The notes under the pieces were generated by a model. That model worked only from the letters and a program-made list of their open reading frames with translations. It ran no database searches and was not told the DNA's origin. Below, in pieces: positions 11,338-23,344 of a DNA stretch of 64,000 nucleotides. The stretch is from the NCBI GenBank assembly GCA_030272585.1, contig BSYQ01000007.1, forward strand, positions 4,592,001 to 4,656,000, read 5' to 3'. This DNA is from Bryopsis sp. KO-2023 (taxonomy: Eukaryota > Chlorophyta > Ulvophyceae > Bryopsidales > Bryopsidaceae). Positions within the stretch are counted from its first letter, which is position 1; every line of letters starts with the position of its first letter. A program made the translations under genes and the position numbers.

Positions 11338-13962
11338 TTTCTTCCATTGATTCTTTTTCCATTTATTCTTCAATTCAGTTTTTGTGGGTACATATTCTAC
11401 ACGATTTATTCCGGGTTTGGGGGGAGGGGGGGAGGTCTCCTCTGCATGTTTCTTGCACAGAAAGAGAAGGGAGTGTGTTGATCGACTTTGAGTGGCTGCA
11501 AGGAAAGGGGGGGACCACCCTGAATGAGTGAGTGGCAAATTGCGAAAACAATGGTTGCACTGTTGAGAATATCTTTCAAAAAAGAGGGGATTCTTTTTGA
11601 TTAATTCGTTCACCCCAGAAAAGGGTCCTTGCAAATTTCGGAGGTTTTGTTTTTTCTCTTGATTTTCTCAAGAAGGGAGAAAAAACAGAAGACACTCACT
11701 CCACCTGTGCCTGCCTCTGCTATCCAACAGGTTCCTCGAAATGTTTACTCCGAGTAAAAAACAAATATGTAAATGTATATTTGTCAAAATAAAGCTCCAT
11801 GAATGTCCAATCTCTCCAAAATCCACCGCCAACGCCCCCTTTCCCCTCTACACTCGAAAGCAAAAAAAACAAAAACATATATCCATCCAACTTGCCAATC
11901 AACACGTGTCCACAAAAAGGAATGTACAATTATTACTAGATGCTTGCTATCACAATCGCCACTCTTTACAAACTAATTCATAATTTTCCCTCAACTGCAA
12001 CCCTTCCCCCCCCTCCTTCAAAGAAAAAAACTTTTTCCCCAGTGTTTTTGATCCTGGATCAACATCTCTTGTTGAAACTCACATACTGCAAGTAATAAGG
12101 ACTGGCCGTACAAAAGAATATATTATTATCATAAGAAACAAGATATACTCTGTTCCCCCTCTCATGCATTACCTCACTTTTCCAATGTACCACAAACCAT
12201 ATCAAACCGGCCCCCCATCTTCATAGTTTTTTCCCAGCTCTCTCAGCTTTTTCAGAAAACTATTCCTGTGAACGGAGAGACGGGGGGGTGCTTGGGGTCA
12301 GAAAAACAGAGGGGAAGCCAACCAACGGATTGCAACAACCTTGAAGTGTCTATAATAAAATCGTAAATCCAATTCTACCTAACCTCTGCCCCCAAAACCA
12401 TATTTGACATTCCCTATTGACTTCTTCCTTTCCATTGAATCTGGAGCTTGCGCCTGCTAACCACCGAAATCATCCCCAAGATTTTTTTTTTTTTTTTCTC
12501 TCTCTCTCTCTTTCTATTTCTGCAGACCTAATCCTTCTTTTTTTTCTTTCAAAAAGTATGGCACCAAATAAAGATCATTCGGATCACAGATATTTTCCTT
12601 CTCAAATTAAGGGGGGATCGAAAACACCCGCAAAAAAAAGATAGTTCTCGACTGAAGACTTGACATTCAACTGGTATGATTGCTCTTTTTTTTATGGTTT
12701 ATTTTTTTTGCTGTTCTCTGTTTCCCCCCTGCGGTGGTCTTGTTCATTTTTTTTCCCCTCTTCATTCACATGAAAAAAAAACAAAAAACATATAAGAAAA
12801 AAACCAGAATAGAACTAACGGTGCAAAATTTCCAATGCAGCTCGATCTTTATCCACCATTTTACTGAAAAAACGAAAAAACGAAAAAACAAATATATATT
12901 ATACATGCCTACATACATATATGATATATAAGTATATAAGTATATAATATCGAAGCATTTTTTTTTTTTAATATTTCAACCAGATTCGATTGATTTTTTT
13001 ATCTCCTACTTTTAGTTTAATCTTTGGACTTTTTTCGAAAATGCTTTCGTGAGGGGGGCTCCTTAGGTAAAACACAAAAACAAAGACGCTGCTGGCCAAA
13101 ACATAGATTGACATGTCTACAAAAATAGATGTACTTCAAAGACAAAAAATATAGATATAGATATAGATGCGTTATGCAGGATCTCAATGGACGATCGACT
13201 TTCGAGGCCCCACCCCAAGGCGATTCCAGAGTTGATTTTTTTTTTCAATTCATTCTTAAGGGAATAAGCAACTTCTCATTGAATCCCCCCTCCCCCTCTC
13301 TCTCTCTCTCTCGCCAAACAACATACGTGTTTTCTTCTTTTTGCCCTTCCCCCAAATTTGAAAACCCCTCCTATTTTTCTGTCTTTCCGTTTTCTACGCT
13401 AAATCGTCAGCACCCAACTTCGATGGCTTTTTTTTTTCTGTGAATCTTTTTTTTTTTTTCATCTTTTTTTTTCAACCTCTTCCGAGCAAAAGCTGAGAAC
13501 GTCACACAGCATGAAACCCCTTCACCCTGCCATCGAGTCACGTTTCTTTTCTTCTCTTTTTTCAGTTTTTTTCGGCCAAAGGAAAAAAAAACATTAGATA
13601 AAGAGACGAGCAAACGGATATAAGATATATACAGAATACAATTGATCCCCATCACATCAACTAAGGCAACAAAAAAACACACACACACGCACACATCACC
13701 ACCGAGAAAATTCTTAACAGATTTCCCAACGAGTCCTCAGGCAAATCCGACAGACGCTCCCCGACTGCTTGGTTTGATACAACAAGAAACCTCTTCCCCT
13801 TTTTCAAGTATTGTTTGTTTGTTTTTTCAAACTACATTTCCTTCGCCTCAATTTCATTCCTATCCTCCAACCCAAATCTGTCCTGTGTGTGCTATACTCC
13901 ACTTGATCAAAACAAAAAAAAAGAAAGAAAAAGACTGATCCTGATGTCAGACATGCGGCCAA
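11338..13962. other. Convergent intergenic region with simple repeats
   Basis: Lies between the 3' ends of TerC (+) and the MATH-BTB gene (-). It is low complexity, with CT runs near 12498-12511 and 13296-13312, long T and A runs, and TATA-type repeats near 12890-12950. No frame with a recognisable domain is seen. A small unrecognised gene cannot be excluded. Confidence 0.55.
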
Positions 13963-16900
13963 TTAGTCACCTCGCCGTTGTCTGACTCTTCTGCCCTCGT
14001 CCTCATCCCCGTGCTCTCTGTGGTGGAGTCTCAATGTATGTCGATGCCCTGTTCTTTCTTGGACCGCCCCCATGGATGCAACCGTACTGATAATGTCGGC
14101 CTGGAGATTGGGGCAGCTGGCCAGCATGTGCTGATAACCATCCGTCACAAGGACCGATTGCAGATTTCGAGCCACGAAATCCAAACAAACCACTTTCAAA
14201 TCCTGCATCAACCCGGGAGGAATTTAACCAAACTTTTAGCGCACTGAGGGGTCCAAATTAGAGTTCAAAATGCAATCGTTGAGTGAGGCACCTCAAATCT
14301 GTCGTGAAACTTTTGATTGTAGATCAACTTGACCATTCATTTCACATTCTCGAACGCAAATATCTGGCATAAATCAATCATAGAGAAAAAAAAACCTTTG
14401 CAACATCTCACCGCAGCATGATTCTGTTCAGCGAGTGTAAGGGTCGTCGCTGCAGTTTCCACATCCACCGTCTGACATAACCTCCTTTCGCAAATTCTCC
14501 TCAGTCTGACCAACTCGTATCGATCGGCGGCCTCCAACAGATGCTGAGCGAACGCAGCATCCATGCACCCATCCTCCTGATTCAGCTCTTGCACGGTGTC
14601 GGTGTAAACGAAGTGCAACAAAGCCCGGAAGATGGGGGCCCGGATGTTCTTGATGTGAACCACCCGCTCCGAGCCCTCCCTCATGGGGGAATTCAGCAAG
14701 GCACAGAAAACCGGGGATCGAGCCTCCAGTATGATTTTGTGGACGTTGAATTCCTCTCCGTCGGCGACGAACTGCACGTCAGCCCCCGCTCCGGTCCGCA
14801 GCAGGGCAGACAGGTCGTTACCCAACATGGGGGTCGGAACTCTGATCAAATCAGTCCGTATTTGCCCGCTACCTAAGCATCGACTGAGGGCTCCTCCTGG
14901 GCGAAAACAATCATCTGACGCACTGAGTCGAACTGTCTATCCAAACCACCAGCGATTCCGGAAAGATCTTTGCAAATCCCGATGATGGCAAGTGTCATTT
15001 CATCGCACGATGTTGGGGGCAATTTTCCTACCCCCCTTTTCCCCAGTGAAATAAAACTCACTCTTGAAGGTAAAAATTATATGTACAGACTGCGCAGAAA
15101 GGAGCACATATGTAGAAATACAATGGGGGCAATTTTCACCTACCTTGGGTCACCACCAGGTCAATCGAATACTTAATGACAATGGTGTCGTTCACAAGAT
15201 AGCCTTTGGATGGGTCCTCCAAAATTGACCTTTTTACGAACTTTCTATATCCATGACAATTTCTTGCCGTGGGATCCTGAAATTGACACACACACACGCT
15301 TCCCCCGTCAAACAGCGTTCGCAACAGGGAAATACTTTTTTTTTCCAAAAATCCACACAGAATTTGAAAAAAAAAAAAAAAAAGTTCAGGCAAAAGAACA
15401 AAAGAACCGACAAGAAACTCTTTTCCTTGGTCTATTTTTGAAAAGATCAAAATTCAATTTTTTGCACACCTGTCTTGCACAGCTAATTTTGACAGCCCCA
15501 GCATCCCTTGCTCGACCCTTGAACCAGTCCCGTTTCGATTCTGCGCAAGTCGAACAAGAAAATGAAATGTAACCATGAAAAATAAAACAAATAAAACAAA
15601 TAACACCCCTGACCGCACCTCCACGGAAGACAATTCAGAGTTCAGCAAAAACAGGTGCAAATTCTTAAAGGAAAAAAATAAAACTTATCGAGGGAAAGGG
15701 TTGGAGGGGTCAGATGGACCTTTCGAATAACAGAAATTCAAAGAGAAGCATTATGTCCTTTCGTATATTTCTCGGGGGCATCATTTTGACCTGGGTCAGA
15801 TAAATTTTCTAGCAAATGCAGCTCCTGCCCCACAAATTGAATACCTGTTTGGTCAACGAGGGTGAATCGGTGAAATGCCCTCACCACCTTTCCATCGCTG
15901 GTACTCACAACCCCCTGAAAATAGGGGAAAAAAACGCACTTACCACTGCAATCAGCTATGAAATCACAGTACTTTCATTTTTCAAGTCAAGTTTCTTTCG
16001 ACAGTAGGAAGCTTCCAGTGCCTTTTTTCATTTGAAAGCAATGAGCAGGTCATTCGAGTTTAAAACACACATCTTTCTGAAACCCATATGTATATCTATA
16101 TATATTGTTGGTGGCTGTACACACTAATTCAATCAAATTAAAGGACACTATCAAAAAATCAATTAATTCTAGGAATCGGAGCCAAACTCACCTGAGGACT
16201 TGGGCCCTCTCCTATTAAAGCAACAAACAAGGCTGCATACTCATTCTGCATAACAAGGAAATACAAAAATGCCACACAATCAGTTCCATTATTGCTTCTG
16301 GTTTCGGTCGAAACAACTGCACATCAAACCCCCTCCCCCCACACCTATTTTTTCAACCCCCAAAACGAACTATTCACAAGCCACCACCACAAGTTTTGAC
16401 GAGAAAACCTACCTCCTCCCCAGGACCCCTCGATCGAGCATCACGCACTCTTCTCTGTAAATTGACGGGATTCATGGCGGGCACCACTACGTGTCCTAAT
16501 CCAGCCAAGCCCCCCTGTCCAACATTCCCGGCTTGTTGATCACCCACAGGCTGTCCGTGTGGAATCATCATTATATCCCCCCCTCCGGCTGCCCCCACCG
16601 GAGCAACACCAGGAGGAGGCAAATTGGCCGCATGGTGATGGTGGGCTTGCGTTTCAGACGAACTCCGTTTTCCATCCGGGTAGAATAAAAGAACCTAGTC
16701 AATGCCACAAATATCAACCCAGGCCCAGTGAGTTCGACAAAACAGGATTTGGAACCTCCCTGTGGGGTGCACGCAAGCCCTAATCGTGGAGTCAGGTCCA
16801 AATTGGGTTTTTTCAAATTGGCAAAGAAACAGAACCACTCTTTTTTCTTTTAGTGTGTAATATACCCACTGCATTTGTGAAAATATTCTGTGGCCTTATG

Positions 16901-17365
16901 CAAAGGGGTACTTGTAGCCAACAAGTGAAACCCCACTATTTCCCCCATCCAGATTTAACTAAGGCCCAATTTTTCCCTCCCAGACAGATTCCCCCTTTCG
17001 TGAAAGGCACGCACGCACAACCCCGGTTTCGAAAACACGTCCTTGGTCTTGGTTCGACACCCACCCACTCGTGTCCTCCTACTATGAATCTGTCGCTCGC
17101 GACGGGCTCTCCATCGCCTATTCCCCTTATCAGGCTATACCCCGAGATTGTATGCGTATGCTCTCCTGAAACAATCGACAAAAAAACGCGACCCTCTCGT
17201 CATCATTTCAAGAATCCCAAAGCCCTGCTTTTTTCTCCCGAAGAAAAAAGAAACCGCATGTTTTTCAAGATAAAGAGATTTCGAGCCCACCCCCAGCAAC
17301 AATCACTCACCATGTACCGTGGTCGTGTTTGTTACTGTTTTCGTGAAAGAGCGTGACTCGCCCAT
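13963..17365 (-). CDS. MATH-BTB protein, BPM-like Cullin-3 substrate adaptor
   Basis: Nine exons on the minus strand, all in phase: 17311-17365, 17065-17165, 16413-16694, 16192-16245, 15845-15914, 15470-15540, 15140-15276, 14412-14841 and 13963-14202, giving 479 aa. The MATH domain (about 20-255) begins HTISGYSLIRGIGDGEPVAS and continues FIVGGHEW, FYPDGK, NEYAALFVALIGEG, FTLVDQTG and GYRKFVKRSILED. The BTB domain (about 260-400) has GADVQFVADGEEFNVHKIIL, EARSPVFCALLNSPM, FRALLHFVYTD and LLEAADRYELVRLRRICE. The C-terminal helix region is LKVVCLDFVARNL. The order and motifs match plant BPM proteins, which bring substrates to CUL3 E3 ligases. An insertion of about 80 residues, rich in His, Pro, Gly and Ala, sits between FYPDGK and NEYAALF inside the MATH domain and lies within exon 3. 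The tail after TVASMGA is basic/acidic and unlike the family. The reading frame stays open upstream of the chosen ATG to about 17722, but the family start fits 17365. Confidence 0.88.
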
Positions 17366-18138
17366 CCTCGCACGCCAGTCCACCTCTTCCAAACCAACGG
17401 TGCGCCTATTTTTCACTTCTCCCTTTCTCTTTCCCCCCCCCTCTTTTTTTTCCTGTGCTTTTTTCCCCCTTTTTTTTTCGAAAAGATACCTCTCCTTTTT
17501 CCCTCCTTTGTACGCGCCAAGATTCAAACGCCGCTCCTTAAAACCCAATCGGGTGCCTTTTTTTGAAACACCAGAAGTGAACCACCGTCGCGAAGTCCAG
17601 CCCAAACAGCGAGAGAGTCTGGATTTGGCGTCGAGCAAGTATTTTCCACGTGGCCAAACTGGGACAGTGCACAAAGGAAAACGTGTCGTGCTATTGATTA
17701 CGCGATGAAGTACATACGACACCTCGAACGTGTAGTGCCGGAGAGGAACCGGATCGGACGCTGGTTTGCAATTGGTTGTCGGTCTTCGCTTACGTCATTA
17801 ATGACGAAGGAAGCTTCCTTCGTCAGAAAACGTCGTTTTTATGCGTTAGGGGGTATCCCATTCAGGCTTCTGTACGAAAACCTTGGAGGAAGAGATGCAA
17901 TCATTTGTTCGATCGGCAAAAAATCGTGTGTTGCTGCTTCCCAGTGTTCAGCAAAGCTTCAGCTCATCCTGAACCCACTCAGTCTTTCAAATATCATGCA
18001 AAATGAAAAACTCCACTATAAAGTGTTAACCTATCCGAACAAAATTCTACCCTCTGCACTGATGTATGCTCTGCTCTGTTTTTTTTCCCCCAAAACCCTT
18101 CCCCCCCGCCGCCCCCCACAGTATCTCCTGTAGTGAAA
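17366..18138. other. Upstream region of the MATH-BTB gene
   Basis: Spacer of 773 bp between the MATH-BTB start and the 3' end of the mS35 gene, both on the minus strand. Pyrimidine-rich tracts lie near 17430-17490 and 18079-18118. It probably contains the MATH-BTB promoter and 5' UTR and the mS35 3' UTR. No gene is seen. Confidence 0.5.
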
Positions 18139-20097
18139 TTACATGGACATGGTTTGGCCTTCTCCCCCAGCTTTCGATTCTTCAGACTCCCCTTCTGCCT
18201 CAAAGGGATCTGTTTTCAAATACCCATCCTCGGTGATGCCAGGGCTCTTCCTCATCCCTTCCAACACCAATGCTTCGACAATTCTCATGCACTCTCGCCG
18301 ATTATCCTCCCTCAATGGGTATTTCTCCACCGAAAGTGTCAGCATCCCATTGCTAGGGTTGTATCTGCAATATAAAAATAGCCCCCCCCCCCTCAACTTC
18401 AACGAAAAGAGAAGAAAACATATATACACGAAGCTTCGATCACAAAGCTTGCATAAATTGCTATGGAAAGCTATTGCATCTAAACAATTGGACTGATGAC
18501 TCGTCGAGTGGAATAAAAAACCAGGGGGCTTTCAGTCGCAACTGAAACTGCCTTCCCCAAAACGGGATTTTCTGAACAAACCGTGAGAAGACTCACATTC
18601 TTGGCGCGAACGTGTTTCAGGACAGATTTCGACACATTCCAATCCAGTTGAGAAAATCTATGTACCTCGTTTGGCAAATTCTGCAGATATGTTGCACAGC
18701 TTCATCGTCCAACCCATAATGTTCTTGCAACTCTGTCATATAGACTCTCAATTTCACTTTGCGATTTGCAGGGTGGTCTTCGCCTCCCACGGACAACACG
18801 AATTGAATTTCCCACTTGAAGATGCTGGGACTCTCGGTTTCTGGCAAATGCAACACAAGCTTCACTTCAGTGGTGCCAAAATCAGTGGATTCCATTCGTT
18901 CCGATTTTTGATTCTATATGCATACAGAACTCGATAATAAACAACAGCCATAAAAATCAACAGCAGGGGGGAAAATGAGTCAAACCTCAACATCTCGACA
19001 GCCAAACAACATCACGACAAACAGTCTTCCAAAAAATTAGGGATTTTCAACTCGTTCACCTCGAAACTCCTCTTCTTTTGCCAAGAAATAATCGTGCAAC
19101 TCCTGTATATCTTTGTCTTCCAACGCTTGAGCCAACAGCCCCTTTATCCTCGGCCTGGGGGCATCTTCCGGCTTATTGTGTCTCAACCATTTGGGTAAGT
19201 CATACAGTCGGACGCCCTTCGGCCCATCACCCCTGGTTTCCCAATCGAGCAGCATCTACCCATGGAAAAACCAACACATCGGCAGAATGGAAATCGAACA
19301 TTCCGATGAGTATTGCTCATCCATAAATCCCCTGATTCTTCATAAATATATCCACAATATATTTATTTTTCATAATAAATGTATTTATAATATATTGTAC
19401 AGGGTTCAAGCTGGCTCGCTCAACATCTGATGACCCCAAAAAATCAGCAACAGACAGACTCCCTCAACTCCCTTACCTCAGTATCCAGAGTGCCTGAATC
19501 AGAATAATTTCCGATTTCCGCCCTTGAAGGGTATCTCCCTGGCCTATGCCACGCTTCATAGTAGGAAATCTGATCCTCGAATTTTAAACCTTCCTCCCCT
19601 TCAACTTGTTCAGGGGCTTCGCCACTCTGTGTTGGAGTGACTTCAGCTTCCCCCTCTTCCCCAGTACTTTCAGCAGGGGGATTGGATTCTGAATCTATCG
19701 ATCAACCACATATATCTTTTGGATATATATCCACCCATCCATATACACATGTATCCATTTTAGAACCTTTTCTTTTCAACTCTTCTTCTGGCCTGTGTTG
19801 AAATTCCGGATGCTGATGTGAGATCGCCTGGTTGTATTTTTGTCAGGAATGCAAAATTAGTGTAAAAAGAAATATTTCCTCTGGCTGGGATTATTTTGGT
19901 ATTTCTTTAGGGGAAGGAAGATAACGTAACCGATATGAAAACGTTTAAAACACCGCCCATGCAACAACTTCGGCCTTACCGTTCTTGTCTGTGGTGTCGC
20001 ACAAGCTTCGACAAGAAGCTCCAATCAACCAAGAACGACTGGTGTTAACCAGTGACGCCTCTGATCCTAGCAACACCCTCCCCAACGACGCCAACAT
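18139..20097 (-). CDS. Mitochondrial small-subunit ribosomal protein mS35 (MRP-S28/S35 family)
   Basis: Five exons on the minus strand: 19980-20097, 19477-19694, 19052-19255 (3' edge uncertain), 18666-18913 and 18139-18364, giving about 337 aa. Exon 1 (MLASLGRVLLGSEASLVNTS then RSWLIGASCRSLC) is Arg/Ser/Leu-rich with few acidic residues, like a mitochondrial presequence. The conserved core is NRKVKLRVYMTELQEHYGLD, then an intron, then RYNPSNGMLTLSVEKYPLRE followed by DNRRECMRIVEAL. This matches the MRP-S28/mS35 signature of a KLRV strand and RYNP...CP-x-R-x-xN. An acidic, low-complexity stretch (STGEEGEAEVTPTQSGEAPE) follows the presequence, and the C-terminus is acidic as well. The exon 3/4 junction is not settled: a weak donor at 19052 keeps the frame to 18913, while the better donor at 19060 would need an acceptor further inside exon 4. 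Confidence 0.78.
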
Positions 20098-20367
20098 GAC
20101 GAACGGACGACCCCCAAAGCGTCTGCCTTGCTTGATCTTGATATTCGATAAAAATCGACCGGCTGGTGAGTATAGGATCTAGGAGTCCAAGCACAACATG
20201 CAGATAAACCCACCAGCAACCAGGCAATCCCATTAAGTGGGCGGAAGACGCGCCCACTTAAAGAATCTCATATGGGAATCAGTCATCAAACCTCATCCAA
20301 GGAATTGTGTAACTTGAGTTGAACGATTTCGATGCCCATCAAAGGAGGAGGGGAGGAGACATCAAAC
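20098..20367. other. Host sequence upstream of mS35, up to the element nest
   Basis: The remaining 270 bp before the first LTR. It must contain the mS35 promoter and 5' UTR. A short inverted repeat around AAGTGGGCG..CGCCCACTT (about 20234-20260) is visible. The outer retroelement therefore sits within about 0.3 kb of the mS35 start codon. Confidence 0.5.
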
Positions 20368-20580
20368 TGTAACAAACTTTGAGCGCAGACTTATCTCAAC
20401 GCGAACAAACGTTCGCTGTCTCTTGTTTACAAGCTTCCCCTGTCGAACTTTATACCTTCCCACGACTAATCGAAATTGTCCACAAGATTCCCTCACTATC
20501 GCACTACCCCACGTTACACAGCACCACTTCCTTTCGTCCACTACTGCCTCATTTCAGTCATCTACCGCTTTGGCGCTCAC
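20368..20580 (-). repeat. Element B 3' LTR (split by the hAT insertion)
   Basis: Matches 63664-63877 almost perfectly. The hAT transposon lies only one base before the LTR end, so the last LTR base is at 31347. Confidence 0.88.
20573..20580. repeat. hAT target-site duplication, left copy
   Basis: GCGCTCAC immediately precedes the transposon and is repeated exactly at 31339-31346. The 8-bp length is diagnostic of the hAT superfamily. Confidence 0.9.
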
Positions 20581-21460
20581 CAGTCATGGGCTGCACAGGA
20601 CAGACCCCTGTCCTGTGCACCGCACAGGACAGGGTTCTGTGCAGGTTCTGTGCACCCTGTGCTGTCCTGTCCTATGCAGCGGAATTGCACAGGCCAGAAC
20701 AGCACAGACTGTCTGTGCTGTGCACAGGGTCAGACCTGTGCTGCACAGGTGAGCAGACCTGCACAGCACAGCACAGATCTGCACAGAATCTGCACAGAAC
20801 TGCACAGAATCTGCACAGATTTGGCACAGAATCTGCACAGAACTGCACAGAAACTGCACAGATGTTGCACAGACCCTGTCTGTGCTGTGCTGTACAGGTC
20901 TGTGCACCTGTGCAGCACAGGTCTGACCCTGTGCACAGCACAGACAGTCTGTGCTGTCCTGTCCTGTGCACAGGGGTCTCAGCCATACTATGGACGTGAT
21001 CGGAAATGATCGGCCGTCCATTTTCGATGTCAGGACAGGTCGTTTCATCGATCTGACCTGATACGATCTCGTTCCACATGATTCTGAAAATGATCGGTCT
21101 TTTTTTTTTTTTTTTTTACCGATCATGATCGATGATCGTGATCGTGATCGGCCGATCAAAACCTGATCGATGATCGTGGTCGGCCGATCAAAGCTTGATC
21201 GTGATCGTGATCGGTTCGCCGATCACCGATCTGATCGGTTCCTCCGATCACGATCCCGATCACGATCAAGCGTTGCGACATGCAAACGCCTAATCGGCCG
21301 ATCAAGATCGGTAAAACGCCGATTAATCGGCCGTTGATCCGATCAGCTCCGATCATGGTCGGTTGATCGGGATTTGGTTTCAAATTCCGATTATGATCGG
21401 TCCAAGAAATCAAAAACCGACTTTTGCGCCGATCATCACTTCCGATCAAATCCAAAGTTA
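20581..21460. repeat. hAT left subterminal repeats (CTGTGCA block, then GATCGGCCGATCA block)
   Basis: 20581-20990 is almost wholly built from CTGTGCA / TGCACAG words in both orientations. 21000-21460 is built from GATCGG / CCGATC palindromic words. Subterminal short repeats are the usual binding sites for hAT transposases. A 125-bp stretch at 20865-20989 recurs in the same orientation near the right end (31206-31330). Confidence 0.85.
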
Positions 21461-21581
21461 GTCAGTTCTGCCGTACTGTCCCGAATATATCGACTTCGCT
21501 CCCTGTTCAACTTCACCGCACCGTGCGCCTTTGTATCGTGGTATCTTGTTGTTGTCTCGCCTGCAGTGCTGATCGATTGCG

Positions 21582-23344
21582 ATGTACGTGGAACTCAAAG
21601 CACGGCAGTATGTCGTGAGGCTCCGGAACAGGCTCCAAAACCGAACAGACCTGTTCCAGCCCGGGACGGTGGTAGATCGGGATGCCGCCGAGGTGGTGTT
21701 CCGGCATTTGACGTCGCTTAACACGTATTTTGGTCTGGAAAATGTAAGTGTATGCTGCCTGCTATCTGCTGCGCTGTTTCTGTTTCGAATGTTTTGACTT
21801 AGGGTTACTGTTACTTGTCTTCCTAGGCTCTGTTCTGGAAAGCTGCATCCGCCCTGGACAGCGCTGCGGGAAGCGAAGACGAACTTTTCTTGCGAGCGTA
21901 CCGAGCGGGCAACCCCCCTGAAAGGCGCATCGACCCCATACTCGATTCCATTCAGGTGACACCTCCAGGACTGACCAGGAAGGGGAGCACCAACCTGGGG
22001 GACATGGAATACCCCTACATGGTGCCTACAGGTGAGCAGTCCAGCATCAGGTTCAAATTAGGTTGTTTTTCTCTCTGCCCTCTCATTCACATTCTGTCTT
22101 TTGCAGAACTCCTTCGTGATCGCCAGCTATTGCCTCATCTGGACCAGCTCAGAGAGGAGGTTGCAACCATGCACGAGGTTGATCTAGATCTGAGCAGAAC
22201 GTTCGACTGGAGCATCGAAGCTGCAAGTCTTCCAGCACCTGATCCTGCACAAGAGATTTTGCCTGAAGCTACACTTCCAACCGCAGATGAACCTGAATCT
22301 GAACCTGAACCTGAGGGATCCTCTGAGCAGCTGCCGGAAAACCCGTGGAGTATGACGGACGAGGAGTCTGTTTATGAACCTGAACCTGTGCTTCACCCTG
22401 GTGGAAGAGGCTCCCCCCCAAACATGTTTAGACCTGCTGGAGCTGGTGGAAGAGGGCCACCCCCCAATCTGTTCAGACCCGCTGAAGCTGGTGGAAGAGG
22501 GCCACCCCCCAATCTGTTCAGACCCGCTGAAGCTGGTGGAAGAGGGCCACCCCCCAATCTGTTCAGAGCTGCTGAAGCTGGTGGAAGAGGGCCACCCCCA
22601 AACATGTTCAGAGCTGCTGAAGCTGGTGGAAGAGGGCCACCCCCAAACATGTTCAGACCTGCTGAAGCTGGTGGAAGAGGGCCACCCCCAAACATGTTCA
22701 GACCTGCTGGAGCTGGTGGAAGGGGGAATGTTGGTGGATGGGAATTCGGGGGAGGCGGCAGGAACAGGAACAGAGCAGGTCAGGGTGGTCAGGGTGGTCA
22801 GGGTGGTCAGGGTGGTCAGGGTGGCCAGGGTGGTCAGGGTGGTCATGGTGGTCAGGGTGGTCATGGTGGTCAGAGGCAGGCAAACCCCAGACCCCCATTG
22901 ATGGACAGGTGGCCAATGGATTTTGATGGACAACCTTGCATCAACGACAGTGAGGGGTACCCTCGGCGCAGGCAGGCCCCCTTGCGAAGGATCATGTCTG
23001 AACGGAGCAGGGAACAGCGCAGAACTGCCCAGCGAGAGAGAGCCAACATGCAGACGGAGTACGCCTTCTTCCCCGACTTCACCATCCAATTCCCGATAAC
23101 CTTCGCCTCCATGCCCCATCTGAATCAGTTCGTGCAAAACGTGTATCTGCAGAACTGTTACGCTCTCCACAGAGTCCGTGAAGGCCTCTTCCACCATCAG
23201 ACCCGTTTGGAGGACCGAAACGTAATGAGGGACCTGGATACTGGCTCGGTCGACTTTGCACCGATCCCTGAAGACCGCACACGTGTGTATCGGGTCAGGG
23301 TTGGACCGGATGGGAGGTTGGTGGAGGAGGAGGAGCCAAATTAA
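21582..23344 (+). CDS. hAT-borne RGG/GQG-repeat protein, function unknown
   Basis: Three exons: 21582-21743, 21827-22031 and 22107-23344, with clean donors (GTAAGT, GTGAGC) and acceptors (CCTAG, TTGCAG), about 534 aa. The N-terminal 190 residues are mixed charged (MYVELKARQYVVRLRNRLQN...) and unrecognised. An acidic hinge with EPESEPEPEGS follows. Then come seven 15-residue repeats of the type GGRGPPPNLFRPAEA (22400-22714) and a Gly-Gln run of GGQ units with GGH variants (about 22778-22872). The C-terminal 150 residues look like a folded domain (DFTIQFPITFASMPHLNQFV, then Arg-rich). RGG and GGQ tracts are typical of RNA-binding or condensate-forming proteins; a role in transposition, RNA handling or silencing evasion is inference. 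It lies inside the transposon and converges on the transposase gene, so I treat it as an element gene, though captured host cargo is possible. Confidence 0.65.
22400..22714 (+). repeat. 45-bp coding tandem repeat, 7 copies
   Basis: Seven in-frame copies encode GGRG(P/S)PPN(L/M)FR(P/A)A(E/G)A. Third-position identity between copies is very high, which indicates recent expansion or homogenisation. Confidence 0.9.

Noticed and set aside
17366-17722. N-terminal extension of the MATH-BTB protein
   Set aside because: The frame is open but Lys/Gly/Arg low complexity and absent from the family; the ATG at 17365 gives the normal BPM start.
19720-19830. Extra exon in the mS35 gene around CATCCGGAATTTC
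   Set aside because: Acceptor and donor exist, but including it breaks phase into the next exon, whereas direct joining of exons 1 and 2 keeps frame.
20581-21460. CRISPR-like or satellite array
   Set aside because: The short repeats are palindromic, irregularly spaced and bounded by hAT ends with an 8-bp duplication; they are transposon subterminal repeats.
22184-23197. 337-codon minus-strand frame opposite the RGG-repeat gene
   Set aside because: It is the mirror of the in-frame 45-bp and 9-bp repeats (for example repeated LTTL), while the plus strand has clean splice sites and plausible domains.
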